This document shows positions 7,065 to 15,033 of a stretch of DNA of 64,000 nt, one piece after another (position 1 is the first letter of the stretch; every line of letters starts with the position of its first letter). The DNA is taken from NCBI RefSeq assembly GCF_019844075.1, contig NZ_CP081964.1, positions 1,426,001 to 1,490,000 of the forward strand, given 5' to 3'. This DNA comes from Curtobacterium sp. TC1 (lineage in GTDB: Bacteria > Actinomycetota > Actinomycetes > Actinomycetales > Microbacteriaceae). A program made the translations under genes and the position numbers. The notes beneath the pieces are model-generated. The model was not told where the DNA came from. It worked only from the letters and a program-made list of their open reading frames with translations, and ran no database searches.

Positions 7065-8867
7065 TCACTCGGTCTGACGACGCCGGCGACGCAGTGCCAG
7101 CGTCCCGGCACCGGCCAGGAGGAGCAGTGTCGCGAGCAGCGCCGGTCCAACGGGCGCCTGCGCTCCGGTCGCGGCCAGCGTGCCCGTCGCCCGGGCCGTC
7201 GGTGTGCCGGTGCCCCGAGTCGCTGGTGTCACGGTCGAGGTCTGCGTGGACTCCGCAGTGGGTGTCACGGTCGGTCCCGGCGTGGCTGCCGCGATCAGCG
7301 GGCTCTCGGTCATCGCCGTACCGGTGAGGCAGTGCTTGAGCTCGGTCTCCTTGACCCAGTTCGACCCTGCGGCGACTGCACGGCACCCGGAGGCGAACGC
7401 GATCTCCCGCTCGTTGTAGAGCATGCGCACGAGCGGCGTGTAGGCCGCTCCGGTAGCGGGGTCGATGCCCGCTCGCGACACGACGTCCCACTGCACGTTC
7501 GCAGCCATCGGCGTCATTTCAGAACCTCGCCACGGGTTGTTGGCGTAGTCGTAGACGTCGGCGTCCGATGCCGGAGCGGCGTCGTCGGGTGCGGCAACGG
7601 TCGATCCTGGCAGACGCAACAGCGCAGCGAACGGGATGATCGTCTCGGCGTGTGCGAAGCGGAAGGTCCCGACCACGTCGCCGCCGGCGACGCGGGCGTC
7701 GATCGTGGCGAAGAAGTCGTCGAGCAGGGGCTTGGCGATCGAGTAGGTCTCGTCGTGACCGGTGAGGCTCGGGCCCTTCTCGTAGAAGTCCTCCGCATCG
7801 AGCAAGTACGCGAACCACTCGGCATCCGCCGGTCGGCCAGCGAAGTACTGCGCGAAGTCGAACTCGTGCGGAGCGACGTTCTCCTCTTGCATGTCCGCCG
7901 CGATGATGTACAGGTTGTACAGCGCCATCGCCGCATCGACTGTGCTCTTGATCGACTTCTTCGGGTCGCCGCAGGCATCGGGATCGGCCTTCGTGTCGGC
8001 GCCGGGCGCGCACGCCACCGCACCGCCCTTGGAGCCGTCGGCGGTGTTGTACCAGATGTGTGCCTTGTCCGTCCCGATCGCGGAGATGAACTCGGGCGTG
8101 AAGATGCCGGAGAGCAGGTCCTTCGCCGCCTCGACCGATCGCGGCTTCGCCTCGATGTACTGCAAGGCCGCCGCGATCGTGCCGCCGTCACCGGTCTGTT
8201 GGGCGATGTAGTCCTCGTACGCCTGTGCGCGCTTGCGCTCGGGTGACCCCTCGGCCTTGTCGGTGCCCTCCGGGTTCTCGACCTCGTGGAAGTAGAGCAG
8301 GTCGGGGCGCGGTTCGAGCTTGACGCCCGCGGCCCCGAAGCCCCGCACGAAGTTCTCGCCCGACTCCGTTGCGCGAGACTCACCCGAGGTCTCGGCGACG
8401 ACGCGCCCGCCCGTCTTGGCCGCAGCTGCGAACAGCTGCTTGTTGCGCTGTGCTGCTCGCGCTCCGATGCCCTGGTGCTGAGCGGCGCCCTGACCGGTGA
8501 GCATGCCGTAGCCGTTCGCGACGTTCGCCGCTGTGATGGCGTCGAGGTTCGCGGAGAACTCTCTCCCGATCTCAAGAGTCAGGAACCCGTTCTCGGCCTG
8601 CGCGGTCGCGGCGAGACGGTGCAGCAGCGCGTCGTACTTGTACGCGGAGAGCCCCCGAGATCCGTGTCGGGCGACCGACTCCGTGGCGACGGGGGCGTAG
8701 CCCGGCGGCGCCGGCGAATAGGCGTCGATGTCCGACTGGCTGGGGGCGATGTAGGGCTGCTTGCTGCTGTAGAAGCTGGCCTCGCCGTCGGCGTGCGCCG
8801 GTACCGCGAGCATCAGCGAGGCGAGAGCAGCGACGGCAACGCAGGACAGCGCAGTGCGGGTGTTCAT
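7065..8867 (-). CDS. secreted, sortase-anchored histidine acid phosphatase
   Basis: A 600-residue exported protein. A signal peptide ends near AVPAHADG (about residue 26). The catalytic motif of branch-2 histidine phosphatases is present as ARHGSRG (His68), with the proton-donor HAE motif at FAHAETIIP (His406). This branch includes phytases and multiple inositol polyphosphate phosphatases, so release of phosphate from phytate or other organic phosphates is plausible. A Thr/Pro-rich stalk (TPTAESTQTSTVTPATRGTG) leads to LAATGA near residue 564, a membrane helix and an RRRRR tail. That is a class E sortase signal (LAxTG), so the enzyme should be cell-wall linked. The ATG at 8867 has a GGAGG ribosome site. 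Confidence 0.85.
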   Translation of the reverse strand: MNTRTALSCVAVAALASLMLAVPAHADGEASFYSSKQPYIAPSQSDIDAYSPAPPGYAPVATESVARHGSRGLSAYKYDALLHRLAATAQAENGFLTLEIGREFSANLDAITAANVANGYGMLTGQGAAQHQGIGARAAQRNKQLFAAAAKTGGRVVAETSGESRATESGENFVRGFGAAGVKLEPRPDLLYFHEVENPEGTDKAEGSPERKRAQAYEDYIAQQTGDGGTIAAALQYIEAKPRSVEAAKDLLSGIFTPEFISAIGTDKAHIWYNTADGSKGGAVACAPGADTKADPDACGDPKKSIKSTVDAAMALYNLYIIAADMQEENVAPHEFDFAQYFAGRPADAEWFAYLLDAEDFYEKGPSLTGHDETYSIAKPLLDDFFATIDARVAGGDVVGTFRFAHAETIIPFAALLRLPGSTVAAPDDAAPASDADVYDYANNPWRGSEMTPMAANVQWDVVSRAGIDPATGAAYTPLVRMLYNEREIAFASGCRAVAAGSNWVKETELKHCLTGTAMTESPLIAAATPGPTVTPTAESTQTSTVTPATRGTGTPTARATGTLAATGAQAPVGPALLATLLLLAGAGTLALRRRRRQTE

Positions 8868-9290
8868 GGGTCCTCCGGTATCGGGACCCTCGGGCGGCGG
8901 TCCGACAAGCAGAGTTAGCGGCAGCGAGTGAACAGCGCTTGACCCGGGGGTGACCTGACGGTGCTGCCGGGTACGGCAACCGAGGCCGAGACACCAGAAC
9001 AGAGGCCAACCGAGGACACGTCGTGCGGCGGGGAGGCGGGATCCCCGCTCACGTCGGAGTCGATCACGAGCTCTCTCCTGAAGGAGATGGGCCAACCCGT
9101 TCGTCGACGCGCCCCTGGTAACCCCAAACCTCAGCGTGACGGCCAGGCTGAGGCCGTCCCCGACAGCGATGAGCCCTCGGTTCTTCCACACCACGGATTG
9201 TCCTCGGATCGCGCGGACCGGCACAGAAACGCCACGGCCCAGGCTGTGTCGGCCGATGGTCCGTGGCGCTTCAGTCTGCAAAGGAGGTCG
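8868..9290. other. 423-bp stretch without a supported gene
   Basis: This is the upstream region of the phosphatase gene and the downstream region of the cold-shock-domain gene. Open frames cross it on both strands but none shows a recognisable domain, a good ribosome site or consistent codon use. The phosphatase promoter should lie here. No strong hairpin was seen. Confidence 0.5.
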
Positions 9291-9593
9291 TCACTCTTTC
9301 CTGTCCGCGTCCCAGTCAATTGTCAGGATGGAGTTCAGAGCGCTGGAGTTGGCCTGGTCACCGGCGGGCTCATCGTTCGTTGCCACAATGACTCGCGTTG
9401 CCTGCGCGGGATAGGGCGAATGCTCAACTGGCTCCCAGTCGACCGTCACTGGTTCCCCGACGTTGAGAAATCCGAATGGACGACCTTCGACCGAACTGAA
9501 ATGCACCCAGATGCCGTCGTCGACGTCATCAACGTCGACGACGCCCCATCCTTCGTCGGAGTTCCAACTGCGCACGATTCCGGAATCTGGCAT
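9291..9593 (-). CDS. divergent cold-shock-domain protein with C-terminal extension
   Basis: A 100-residue protein. Residues 1-65 form a divergent cold-shock/OB fold (GIVRSWNSDEGWGVVD for the first motif, IWVHFSSV for the second), followed by a 35-residue tail (DQANSSALNSILTIDWDADRKE). It is the second gene of an operon: the upstream secreted-protein gene ends 10 bases before it and the GAGGGG ribosome site overlaps that stop. The two partners carry near-identical ribosome sites. It may bind RNA or be a stress protein; pairing with a secreted protein is unusual. Base composition here is visibly less GC-rich than in most of the window. Confidence 0.65.
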   Translation of the reverse strand: MPDSGIVRSWNSDEGWGVVDVDDVDDGIWVHFSSVEGRPFGFLNVGEPVTVDWEPVEHSPYPAQATRVIVATNDEPAGDQANSSALNSILTIDWDADRKE

Positions 9594-9603
9594 CGGTGTC
9601 CCC

Positions 9604-10302
9604 TCAGCAGGAGGTAGCGGAACCGCAGCGGTTGCCTGTCGCGGTGAAGGAACCGTACACCTGGAGGGTGGCGGTGCCGTCGCCCTTCACACGCCAGGTG
9701 TAGACACCCGAGTAGGCGATGTGCGTTCCGTCAGGTGACCCGCTGTAGTTACCGTGGAACTGATACGAGCAGTTCACGGTGTGTCCAGACTGCGCCTTCT
9801 GCGTGACACCATTCTTCGTCCAGTGCTGCGGAGCTTCTGTGACGAGACCCGTAGCTGTTGCGCAATCTGCCGTCGAGAGCTTGATGCCCCAGGGAACGGT
9901 GTTGCCGCCGCACTGGTGCTGGACTGTGTAGCTGAGGTTCGCGTCCGAGAATTTGTAGAACTTGTTGCACAGCAACTTGGCGCCCTGCGGACCGGCGACG
10001 GCGGGACTCGCAACCGACTGGGCAGCTGTACTCGTGGCCGCCGACCGCGCGGTGGCTGTTGCCGGCTGATCTGAGTCGACATCGTCAGACGGCGTGACGT
10101 CTTGGATCGACTGCAGCGTGCCGGTCGAGGTCGTGGTCTTCGACGTTCCGTCGCTGTTGGTGATCGTCAGTGTGCTGGACAGCACCGGCTGATCGGCGTC
10201 GGCTACGGTGGCCGCGTGGGCCGGCGCCGCGAGAGTGATGGAAAGAAGGACGGCCCCGAATGGCAATGTCCAGAACGCGGAGCGCTTCTGTGTGATTCGC
10301 AT
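9604..10302 (-). CDS. secreted protein with disulphide-type C-terminal domain, unknown function
   Basis: A 232-residue exported protein. Its signal peptide has a basic start (MRITQKR), a hydrophobic core and a cleavage site after AAPAHA. A Thr/Ser-rich linker follows to about residue 115, then a globular domain with several Cys (LLCNKFYKF, QHQCGGNTVPWG, ADCATATG, VNCSYQF, NRCGSATSC) and many aromatic residues. The start at 10302 is set by a GAGGGG ribosome site. It is the first gene of a two-gene operon with the cold-shock-domain protein. No family is recognised; an extracellular binding protein, inhibitor or toxin are all possible. Confidence 0.6.
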   Translation of the reverse strand: MRITQKRSAFWTLPFGAVLLSITLAAPAHAATVADADQPVLSSTLTITNSDGTSKTTTSTGTLQSIQDVTPSDDVDSDQPATATARSAATSTAAQSVASPAVAGPQGAKLLCNKFYKFSDANLSYTVQHQCGGNTVPWGIKLSTADCATATGLVTEAPQHWTKNGVTQKAQSGHTVNCSYQFHGNYSGSPDGTHIAYSGVYTWRVKGDGTATLQVYGSFTATGNRCGSATSC

Positions 10303-10554
10303 GGTGTTCCCCTCGAGCGGCCCCTTGCCGCATAAGCGGGAGCAAAGCATGCGGCACCGCTTCTGACAAGATACGTTCGGAAATCACCGCCGCAGATGCC
10401 GGATTATCGCGTCAATCTGTGCGAAGCCTCAGTCCACAAACGACGTGAGTGCGATCGCGATGAGGCCGTTCCAAATCGGAACAATTCGCGCAATGTGTGT
10501 CAATCGGTCGGACTGACGTGCCGGCGGAGCCGCCTCCGAGATCCATCGTGACGA

Positions 10555-10824
10555 GTGGGATTTCCTGCTGACGATGACGAACGGCGAGCCGATACCACCA
10601 CGACCACGAACGCCGCACCCATCGAACCGGGCGTGCCCGAGTGGGCAGAAGGCATCGCCAGCCGCTTCCACTGCAACGGCCCCCGGACCCTCGGGGATGT
10701 CGACGGCAACATCCGAGCGTGCAGCTGCGACCCGGATGCCTGGCGCGCCGGACGCGCAATCTGGTCGCAGAGCGGTGCGACGGCACGGTTCGACGTGATC
10801 TTGAGCCGGAAGGCCAGGAGATGA
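10555..10824 (+). CDS. possible small cytoplasmic protein (89 aa)
   Basis: A forward frame from a GTG with mostly G/C third positions and a protein-like sequence: an acidic start, then VPEWAEGIASRFHCNGPRTL and RACSCDPDAWRAGRAIWSQ, giving three Cys that could bind a metal. There is no signal peptide, no clear ribosome site and no known family. The antisense frame at 10500-10952 is longer but low-complexity. It lies between two reverse-strand operons. Confidence 0.35.
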   Translation: MGFPADDDERRADTTTTTNAAPIEPGVPEWAEGIASRFHCNGPRTLGDVDGNIRACSCDPDAWRAGRAIWSQSGATARFDVILSRKARR

Positions 10825-10955
10825 CGCAGGCCGGTGATGTCCGCGTCGGCGTGACCTGGACCTGGACCTGCCCCTGCACCTGACCACTGCGGAGAACTCC
10901 TGCGCCTCCGGTGCAGCAGGGAGAGTGGTTGCGCTTTCGTTTGCTTCTGCATCCG

Positions 10956-11618
10956 TCAGGAGTCGCACTCGATGAGCTGCTCGTGTTGCAGGTGGAGCTG
11001 CCGTCCGCATCGCTGTGCAACGCGCTCACTGTGCGTGACGATCACGAACGTGGTCCCAGCTCGCTGCAGCTGATCGAAGAGCGCGAGCACGTCGTCCTCG
11101 GTCGTCTCGTCCAGTGCGCCGGTCGGCTCATCGGCGAGGACGACGGCGGGGCGCTTCGCGATGGCTCGAGCGATCGCGACGCGCTGCGCTTCTCCTCCCG
11201 AGAGTCGTCGTGGGCGCTTGCCGGCGAGGTGACTGATGCCGACCGCCTCGAGGGCGTCATGTGCTCGGTCGACCGAGTCAGCGCGAGCAGGAACGCCGAG
11301 CCGGACGTTGTCGAGCACGCTGCGGTCGCCGAGCAGGTTGTGATCCTGGGTGACGATGCCGATGTGACGGAGCCGGTGCGCCGCCATTCTGGATGTGGTG
11401 CGCTCGAGCACGTGCCCGTCGTGCTCGTAGGTCCCCCGGAAGTCGGTGTCAAGGCCGGCGAGGATCCGGAGCAGCGTGCTCTTGCCGGATCCGCTCCGCC
11501 CGGTGATGGCTACTGACCGATCGTCGTCGCGAAGGTCGAAATCGAGTCGGTCGAACAGCGCTCGGGTCGATCCGTCGGGCTCGGTGATGGTCTTCGAGAC
11601 GTCGCGCAGCGCGATCAT
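10956..11618 (-). CDS. ABC transporter ATP-binding protein, MacB/LolD type
   Basis: A 220-residue ATPase with Walker [10 protein letters not shown] (residues 40-48), Q-loop VTQDHNLL, signature LSGGEAQR, Walker [13 protein letters not shown] and the switch His in IVTHSE. The ADEPTGALD form is typical of the MacB/LolD/FtsE group, which powers export or mechanotransmission rather than import. It is the last gene of a three-gene operon: its ATG overlaps the stop of the larger permease by 4 bases, so the ATPase and permease are probably translationally coupled. Confidence 0.9.
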   Translation of the reverse strand: MIALRDVSKTITEPDGSTRALFDRLDFDLRDDDRSVAITGRSGSGKSTLLRILAGLDTDFRGTYEHDGHVLERTTSRMAAHRLRHIGIVTQDHNLLGDRSVLDNVRLGVPARADSVDRAHDALEAVGISHLAGKRPRRLSGGEAQRVAIARAIAKRPAVVLADEPTGALDETTEDDVLALFDQLQRAGTTFVIVTHSERVAQRCGRQLHLQHEQLIECDS

Positions 11619-12907
11619 CGTGGGATACCTCTTCGACGCCGGGTGGTCAGTTCGATGCGGACGGCTCGTCGGCTGACCGCGCCGTCCACCACGCACCAGA
11701 GCAGGAGGACGGTGCCTGCGCCGAATCGAGCCGTCGCGCTGTCGTTGGGGAGAAGCGCGCTGATCGCGAGGAACAGCCCGAACGCGGCGGTGTACTCGGT
11801 GAGGCGGCTTGCGCGGAACAGTCGGTTCGTGTGGTTCGGACTCTTTCCGAGGAGATGGTGCACCCGCGCGACTGGCGCTCGACGGTGATGGAGTAGTCGG
11901 TTGAGAAACGCCGTGATGACGCTCACTCCCGCGGTGAGCGAGACGAGCAGCGCGGTGACGAGCACCAGGTTGTCCTGGATGAGCTGGCGGACGAGGGAGA
12001 GCTGCACGAGGTAGGTCGGTACTCCGAGCAACGTGTACGACCGGAAGCCGGTGTCGTCTCCGATCGCGTCGAGTCGCGCGACGACGCCACCAAAATCGAG
12101 GCTGCGATCAACGGCGAGGTCGGCGTTGAGTACCTGGAACACCAGGCGTCCGAACAGCTCGGGATCCAGCCGGTCGAGTGCTGCTCGATCGAGTCCGGCG
12201 AGTGTCGGCGGGTAGGGCACGATGACGGTGTCGTCGAGGTAGTGGTTGGCATCACCGCGGAAGTACATGGCACTGTTCGGTTCGAGGAAACCGACGACCT
12301 CGAGCTCCTGCTCCTGCAGGATGACCGAGCCGGTGAGTCGCTGTCCGAGCTCGTACACGCCGCGGTACTCAGCGCCCAGGAGCACCGGCATCTGGCCGGC
12401 CCCCCAGTCGACGGCATCCCACTCGATCGGCTCGCCGTCCTGCACGGAGAGCCCCGCGAACTCGTACGCGGTCTCGTTGAGTTGGATCGACTTGATGTCC
12501 TGAACACTTCGCCCCGATTCGTCCTGGTACTTCCCGTTGAGTGTGTACTCGGTGCCGTAACCGACGTCGAAGCGGTCGTCGCCGCGGAAGTCCTGCACGG
12601 CGACGGGTTGGTCGTACGAGGAGATGAAGTCGAATCCGGGCTCGTCGTCGATGCGATCGACGAACGAGGCGACTTCGTCGAGCGCGTGCTGGTCTCGCCG
12701 GATCGCTTCGAAAGCGTCCGGGTCGAGATCGTCGATCACCGTGTAGAGGTCGACGTCGGCGTCAGCGGACAAGCCCTGGGCCACGGCCTGCGATGTGGAC
12801 TGGGTGAACGACGCCACGTTGTACCAGCAGAGTGCGAGCAGCGCGAGCAGGACGATCTTGGCGACGATGATCGGCCAGTTGGACCGGAGGTCGTTCAGCA
12901 GTTCCAT
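11615..12907 (-). CDS. ABC transporter permease, MacB/FtsX-like (large subunit)
   Basis: A 430-residue permease with one N-terminal membrane helix (about residues 12-35), a large extracytoplasmic domain of some 250 residues rich in Asp, Glu and Tyr, and three C-terminal helices (about 305-330, 360-385, 395-415). This is the MacB/FtsX topology. It overlaps the small permease upstream by 13 bases and the ATPase downstream by 4. Together they suggest a complex that moves peptides, antibiotics or lipoproteins across the envelope. No processing peptidase or precursor peptide is visible beside it. Confidence 0.75.
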   Translation of the reverse strand: MELLNDLRSNWPIIVAKIVLLALLALCWYNVASFTQSTSQAVAQGLSADADVDLYTVIDDLDPDAFEAIRRDQHALDEVASFVDRIDDEPGFDFISSYDQPVAVQDFRGDDRFDVGYGTEYTLNGKYQDESGRSVQDIKSIQLNETAYEFAGLSVQDGEPIEWDAVDWGAGQMPVLLGAEYRGVYELGQRLTGSVILQEQELEVVGFLEPNSAMYFRGDANHYLDDTVIVPYPPTLAGLDRAALDRLDPELFGRLVFQVLNADLAVDRSLDFGGVVARLDAIGDDTGFRSYTLLGVPTYLVQLSLVRQLIQDNLVLVTALLVSLTAGVSVITAFLNRLLHHRRAPVARVHHLLGKSPNHTNRLFRASRLTEYTAAFGLFLAISALLPNDSATARFGAGTVLLLWCVVDGAVSRRAVRIELTTRRRRGIPR

Positions 12908-13800
12908 CGACGGCTTCCCTGCCAGAACGAAGTGACGGACACGGCAAACACGACGCTTCCGACCGCGACGATGGCGGTGGTGAGGTCGAGGTCGAGGGTG
13001 GTGGTCTGCCTGACGACCGACGCGCCCGCGAGGGCGGTCGTACAGGCGGCGGTGCCGATCACAGCGACTCTGGCGGCAGCGCTGCGAAGGGTGTTCAGCG
13101 GTCGGAACCCGGTGGTGAAGCGGACGGTGGCGGTGCGGAGTTCCCATCGTCCAGCCTGCAGACCTGCGACCACGGCGATGAGCACGACGACGAGCGCGCC
13201 GAGGGCGACCAGGACCGGCGACACGGCGTCGACGTTCGTCCTGCGGTTCGTGCCGTCGTCGATGATCTCGACGCTTCGGCCAGGGAACTGTGCGTTGTAG
13301 TGGCGGACACTGTTCGGGCCGTCCAGGAGCAGCCGCTGTGGTGACGCCGAGAACAGCGACGGATCGGCGAGGACCACATCACCGGACAGCAGACTGTCCG
13401 CCCGCACGCCAAGGTGTCCCACCACGGTGTACGTCTTGCCACCGACCGCGATGTCGTCACCGTGGACACTGACGTCGGCGCCGGCGAGGGCTTCGCCGGG
13501 ACCGCCGGTCAGTGCGTGCCCGTCGTGCAGTGGGACGTCTGTCCACCGTCCCGACAGCATCGCAACGGCTCGGACACGATCATCGAGTTCCACGAACACC
13601 TTGGTTCCCGGTTCGAACGCGCTCCGCGCACGATCGAGATCGCCGAGGGTCGCGGTCACCCACGCGCTCTGGCCCGTGCGGAGGTCATTGCCTTCCGCGG
13701 CGATCACACGTCGGCGAGCGTCGAACACCCCGATCAGGACCGTCAACACCATGGCTAGCAGGAGCAGGCCAGCGATCGCTGTGATCTGTTGCTTCGTCAC
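12895..13800 (-). CDS. ABC transporter permease, MacB-like (small subunit)
   Basis: A 301-residue protein with the same plan as its larger neighbour but a shorter outer domain. It has an N-terminal helix (IAGLLLLAMVLTVLIGVF, residues 9-26), an extracytoplasmic region of about 160 residues, then three C-terminal helices. It is the first gene of the operon and its end overlaps the next start by 13 bases. Two different permeases with one ATPase suggest a heterodimeric transporter. The substrate is unknown. The promoter should lie in the 270 bases upstream, which also hold a repeat-family hairpin. Confidence 0.7.
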   Translation of the reverse strand: MTKQQITAIAGLLLLAMVLTVLIGVFDARRRVIAAEGNDLRTGQSAWVTATLGDLDRARSAFEPGTKVFVELDDRVRAVAMLSGRWTDVPLHDGHALTGGPGEALAGADVSVHGDDIAVGGKTYTVVGHLGVRADSLLSGDVVLADPSLFSASPQRLLLDGPNSVRHYNAQFPGRSVEIIDDGTNRRTNVDAVSPVLVALGALVVVLIAVVAGLQAGRWELRTATVRFTTGFRPLNTLRSAAARVAVIGTAACTTALAGASVVRQTTTLDLDLTTAIVAVGSVVFAVSVTSFWQGSRRWNC

Positions 13801-13941
13801 GTCTTCTCCTCCCGCCTCAGTGGATGTGAACGATAATCAGCCGTTAACATGTCAGACGTAGAAGCTTTTGCCAAGGAAGGTGTCGTCGTCGCGCCCGCCC
13901 TGCGGACGCGTGATGGAGGATCTGCAGCGCGACCACGGACA

Positions 13942-13981
13942 GACGGGAGGCTCGATGCCAGCTGGCACCGGGCCTCCCGTC
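13942..13981. repeat. palindromic repeat R1 (GACGGGAGGC family), likely terminator of the MarR gene
   Basis: Arms GACGGGAGGC (13942-13951) and GCCTCCCGTC (13972-13981) enclose an inner TGCCAGCTGGCA palindrome. It lies about 90 bases after the stop of the reverse-strand MarR gene and is one of eight family members in this window. Confidence 0.85.
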
Positions 13982-14071
13982 CGTCATCCGCCCGTGACGC
14001 GCGATCCCTCAGGCGGGCTCATGCACGGATCCTCGGAGGCGCGCGACGCGGATGTGCTCGTCGGGGTGTGC

Positions 14072-14575
14072 TCAGGTCGGCTGGACGACGCCCCCGCGGT
14101 CGAGCGTCCCGGTGATCGCGATGAGGAGCGCGGTGATCCGTCGTGACTCTCGGGGGGACAGCCCGGACACGAGTGCGTCGATCTCGTGCCGGGAGTCGCC
14201 GACCGCTTCGGCCACCTCGCGCGCCGCGACCTCCGTGAAGTGGAAGTGGTGGCCGCGTCCGTCGCGCGGGTTGCTGGTCCGCGTGAGGTATCCGCGTTCG
14301 ACGAGCCTGGCGAGGATGATGGTGCTCGCACCACGGCTCACCCCGAGCGCGTTCGCGACGTCGGTCGCCCGGACGGGCTCCCGCAGGTGGTCGAGGCGCA
14401 TCACGAACTCGAGCGCCATGATCTCGTTCGCGCGGAGCGTGAGACGATCGCGGAGTCGCCACCGCAGGAGGGCGTCGGCAGTCTGCATCGCCGACATCGC
14501 CGCCATGAGTGTGGCGGGACCATCGTCGTCCGGCGTCGGTTCTCCGGACTGCAGTGAGTGGGCGAGGCTGCTCAT
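14072..14575 (-). CDS. MarR-family transcriptional regulator
   Basis: A 167-residue protein with a winged helix-turn-helix at about residues 42-115: LRANEIMALEFVMRL, then VRATDVANALGVSRGASTIILARLVERGYLTR as the recognition region and DGRGHHFHFTEVA as the wing. This is the MarR layout, and such proteins usually repress oxidative-stress, aromatic-acid or drug-efflux genes. No obvious target is divergent from it. The upstream region has direct repeats of GTTCACGGATT, which may be its operators. Confidence 0.85.
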   Translation of the reverse strand: MSSLAHSLQSGEPTPDDDGPATLMAAMSAMQTADALLRWRLRDRLTLRANEIMALEFVMRLDHLREPVRATDVANALGVSRGASTIILARLVERGYLTRTSNPRDGRGHHFHFTEVAAREVAEAVGDSRHEIDALVSGLSPRESRRITALLIAITGTLDRGGVVQPT

Positions 14576-14730
14576 GGTGGACCTTTCGATCGGGTCCGCG
14601 ACTATCCGTCAGTGATCGGTGAACATCCGCGAGTGGCCATGGAAGCACATGCGACTGGTGTCTGCGTCCCTTTCTGCCGATTGATCGTGGTCCGGTTCAG
14701 CACCGGATACGGCACCCTTCGATGCCGATT

Positions 14731-14790
14731 GTTCACGGATTGAACCAGACCCGCGTCTCACGGCTAGAAAGTCGTTCACGGATTCAACCA
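14731..14790. promoter_or_regulatory. paired GTTCACGGATT repeats, possible MarR operators
   Basis: GTTCACGGATTGAACCA (14731-14747) and GTTCACGGATTCAACCA (14774-14790) start 43 bases apart. The first contains a perfect GTTCA-N5-TGAAC inverted repeat. A related GTTCACCGAT occurs on the reverse strand at 14615-14624, nearer the MarR start. Confidence 0.5.
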
Positions 14791-14903
14791 ACCTGGCAAG
14801 TCGCCTGGATCCTCGGAGATCGGCGGAAACAGGCGCTTACTGAGAACACGTCGACTGGCGGTCCGAGTACCGGATCGCCGGGCGGGCTCAGGGGCTCACG
14901 GCG

Positions 14904-14940
14904 GGTGCGGGAGCGCTGATTCGGGTCATGCTCCCGCACC
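14904..14940. terminator. hairpin, 11-bp stem
   Basis: GGTGCGGGAGC and GCTCCCGCACC pair perfectly around a 15-base loop. It directly abuts a second hairpin and lies downstream of the reverse-strand XRE-family gene. Confidence 0.6.
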
Positions 14941-14985
14941 GCGATGAGGGAAGACACGGTTCGGGTCCGCCGGCGCCCTCATCGC
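14941..14985. terminator. hairpin, 10-bp stem
   Basis: GCGATGAGGG and CCCTCATCGC pair perfectly around a 25-base loop. It is 48 bases after the stop of the XRE-family gene and is the first of two back-to-back hairpins in that direction. Confidence 0.6.
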
Positions 14986-15033
14986 AACCGACTCTGACCC
15001 CCGAAGCTCCGTGTGCGCCGCGAACCCGGAGGT

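Larger units (their letters stand above)
14576..15033. other. 458-bp intergenic region with repeats and two hairpins
   Basis: No gene is supported here. The region holds the MarR upstream region, a GTTCACGGATT repeat pair, and two strong hairpins next to the 3' end of the XRE-family gene; each is listed separately. Base composition around 14600-14800 is lower in GC than the flanks. Confidence 0.6.

Noticed and set aside
7065..9281. Longer 738-residue version of the phosphatase
   Set aside because: The true start at 8867 has a GGAGG site followed by a signal peptide; the upstream part is Arg-rich noise.
10500..10952. 150-residue reverse frame between the secreted-protein and ABC operons
   Set aside because: Low-complexity Ser/Arg-rich sequence; the forward 89-residue frame is more protein-like.
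9604..13800. Lactococcin-972-type bacteriocin system
   Set aside because: An ABC operon lies near a small secreted protein, but the protein does not match the bacteriocin pattern and the two operons are not adjacent (650 bases and an ORF apart).
13849..14115. Forward frame beginning MSDVEAFAKEG
   Set aside because: A plausible start, but it runs through the repeat R1 palindrome and becomes Arg/Ser noise, with no conserved domain.
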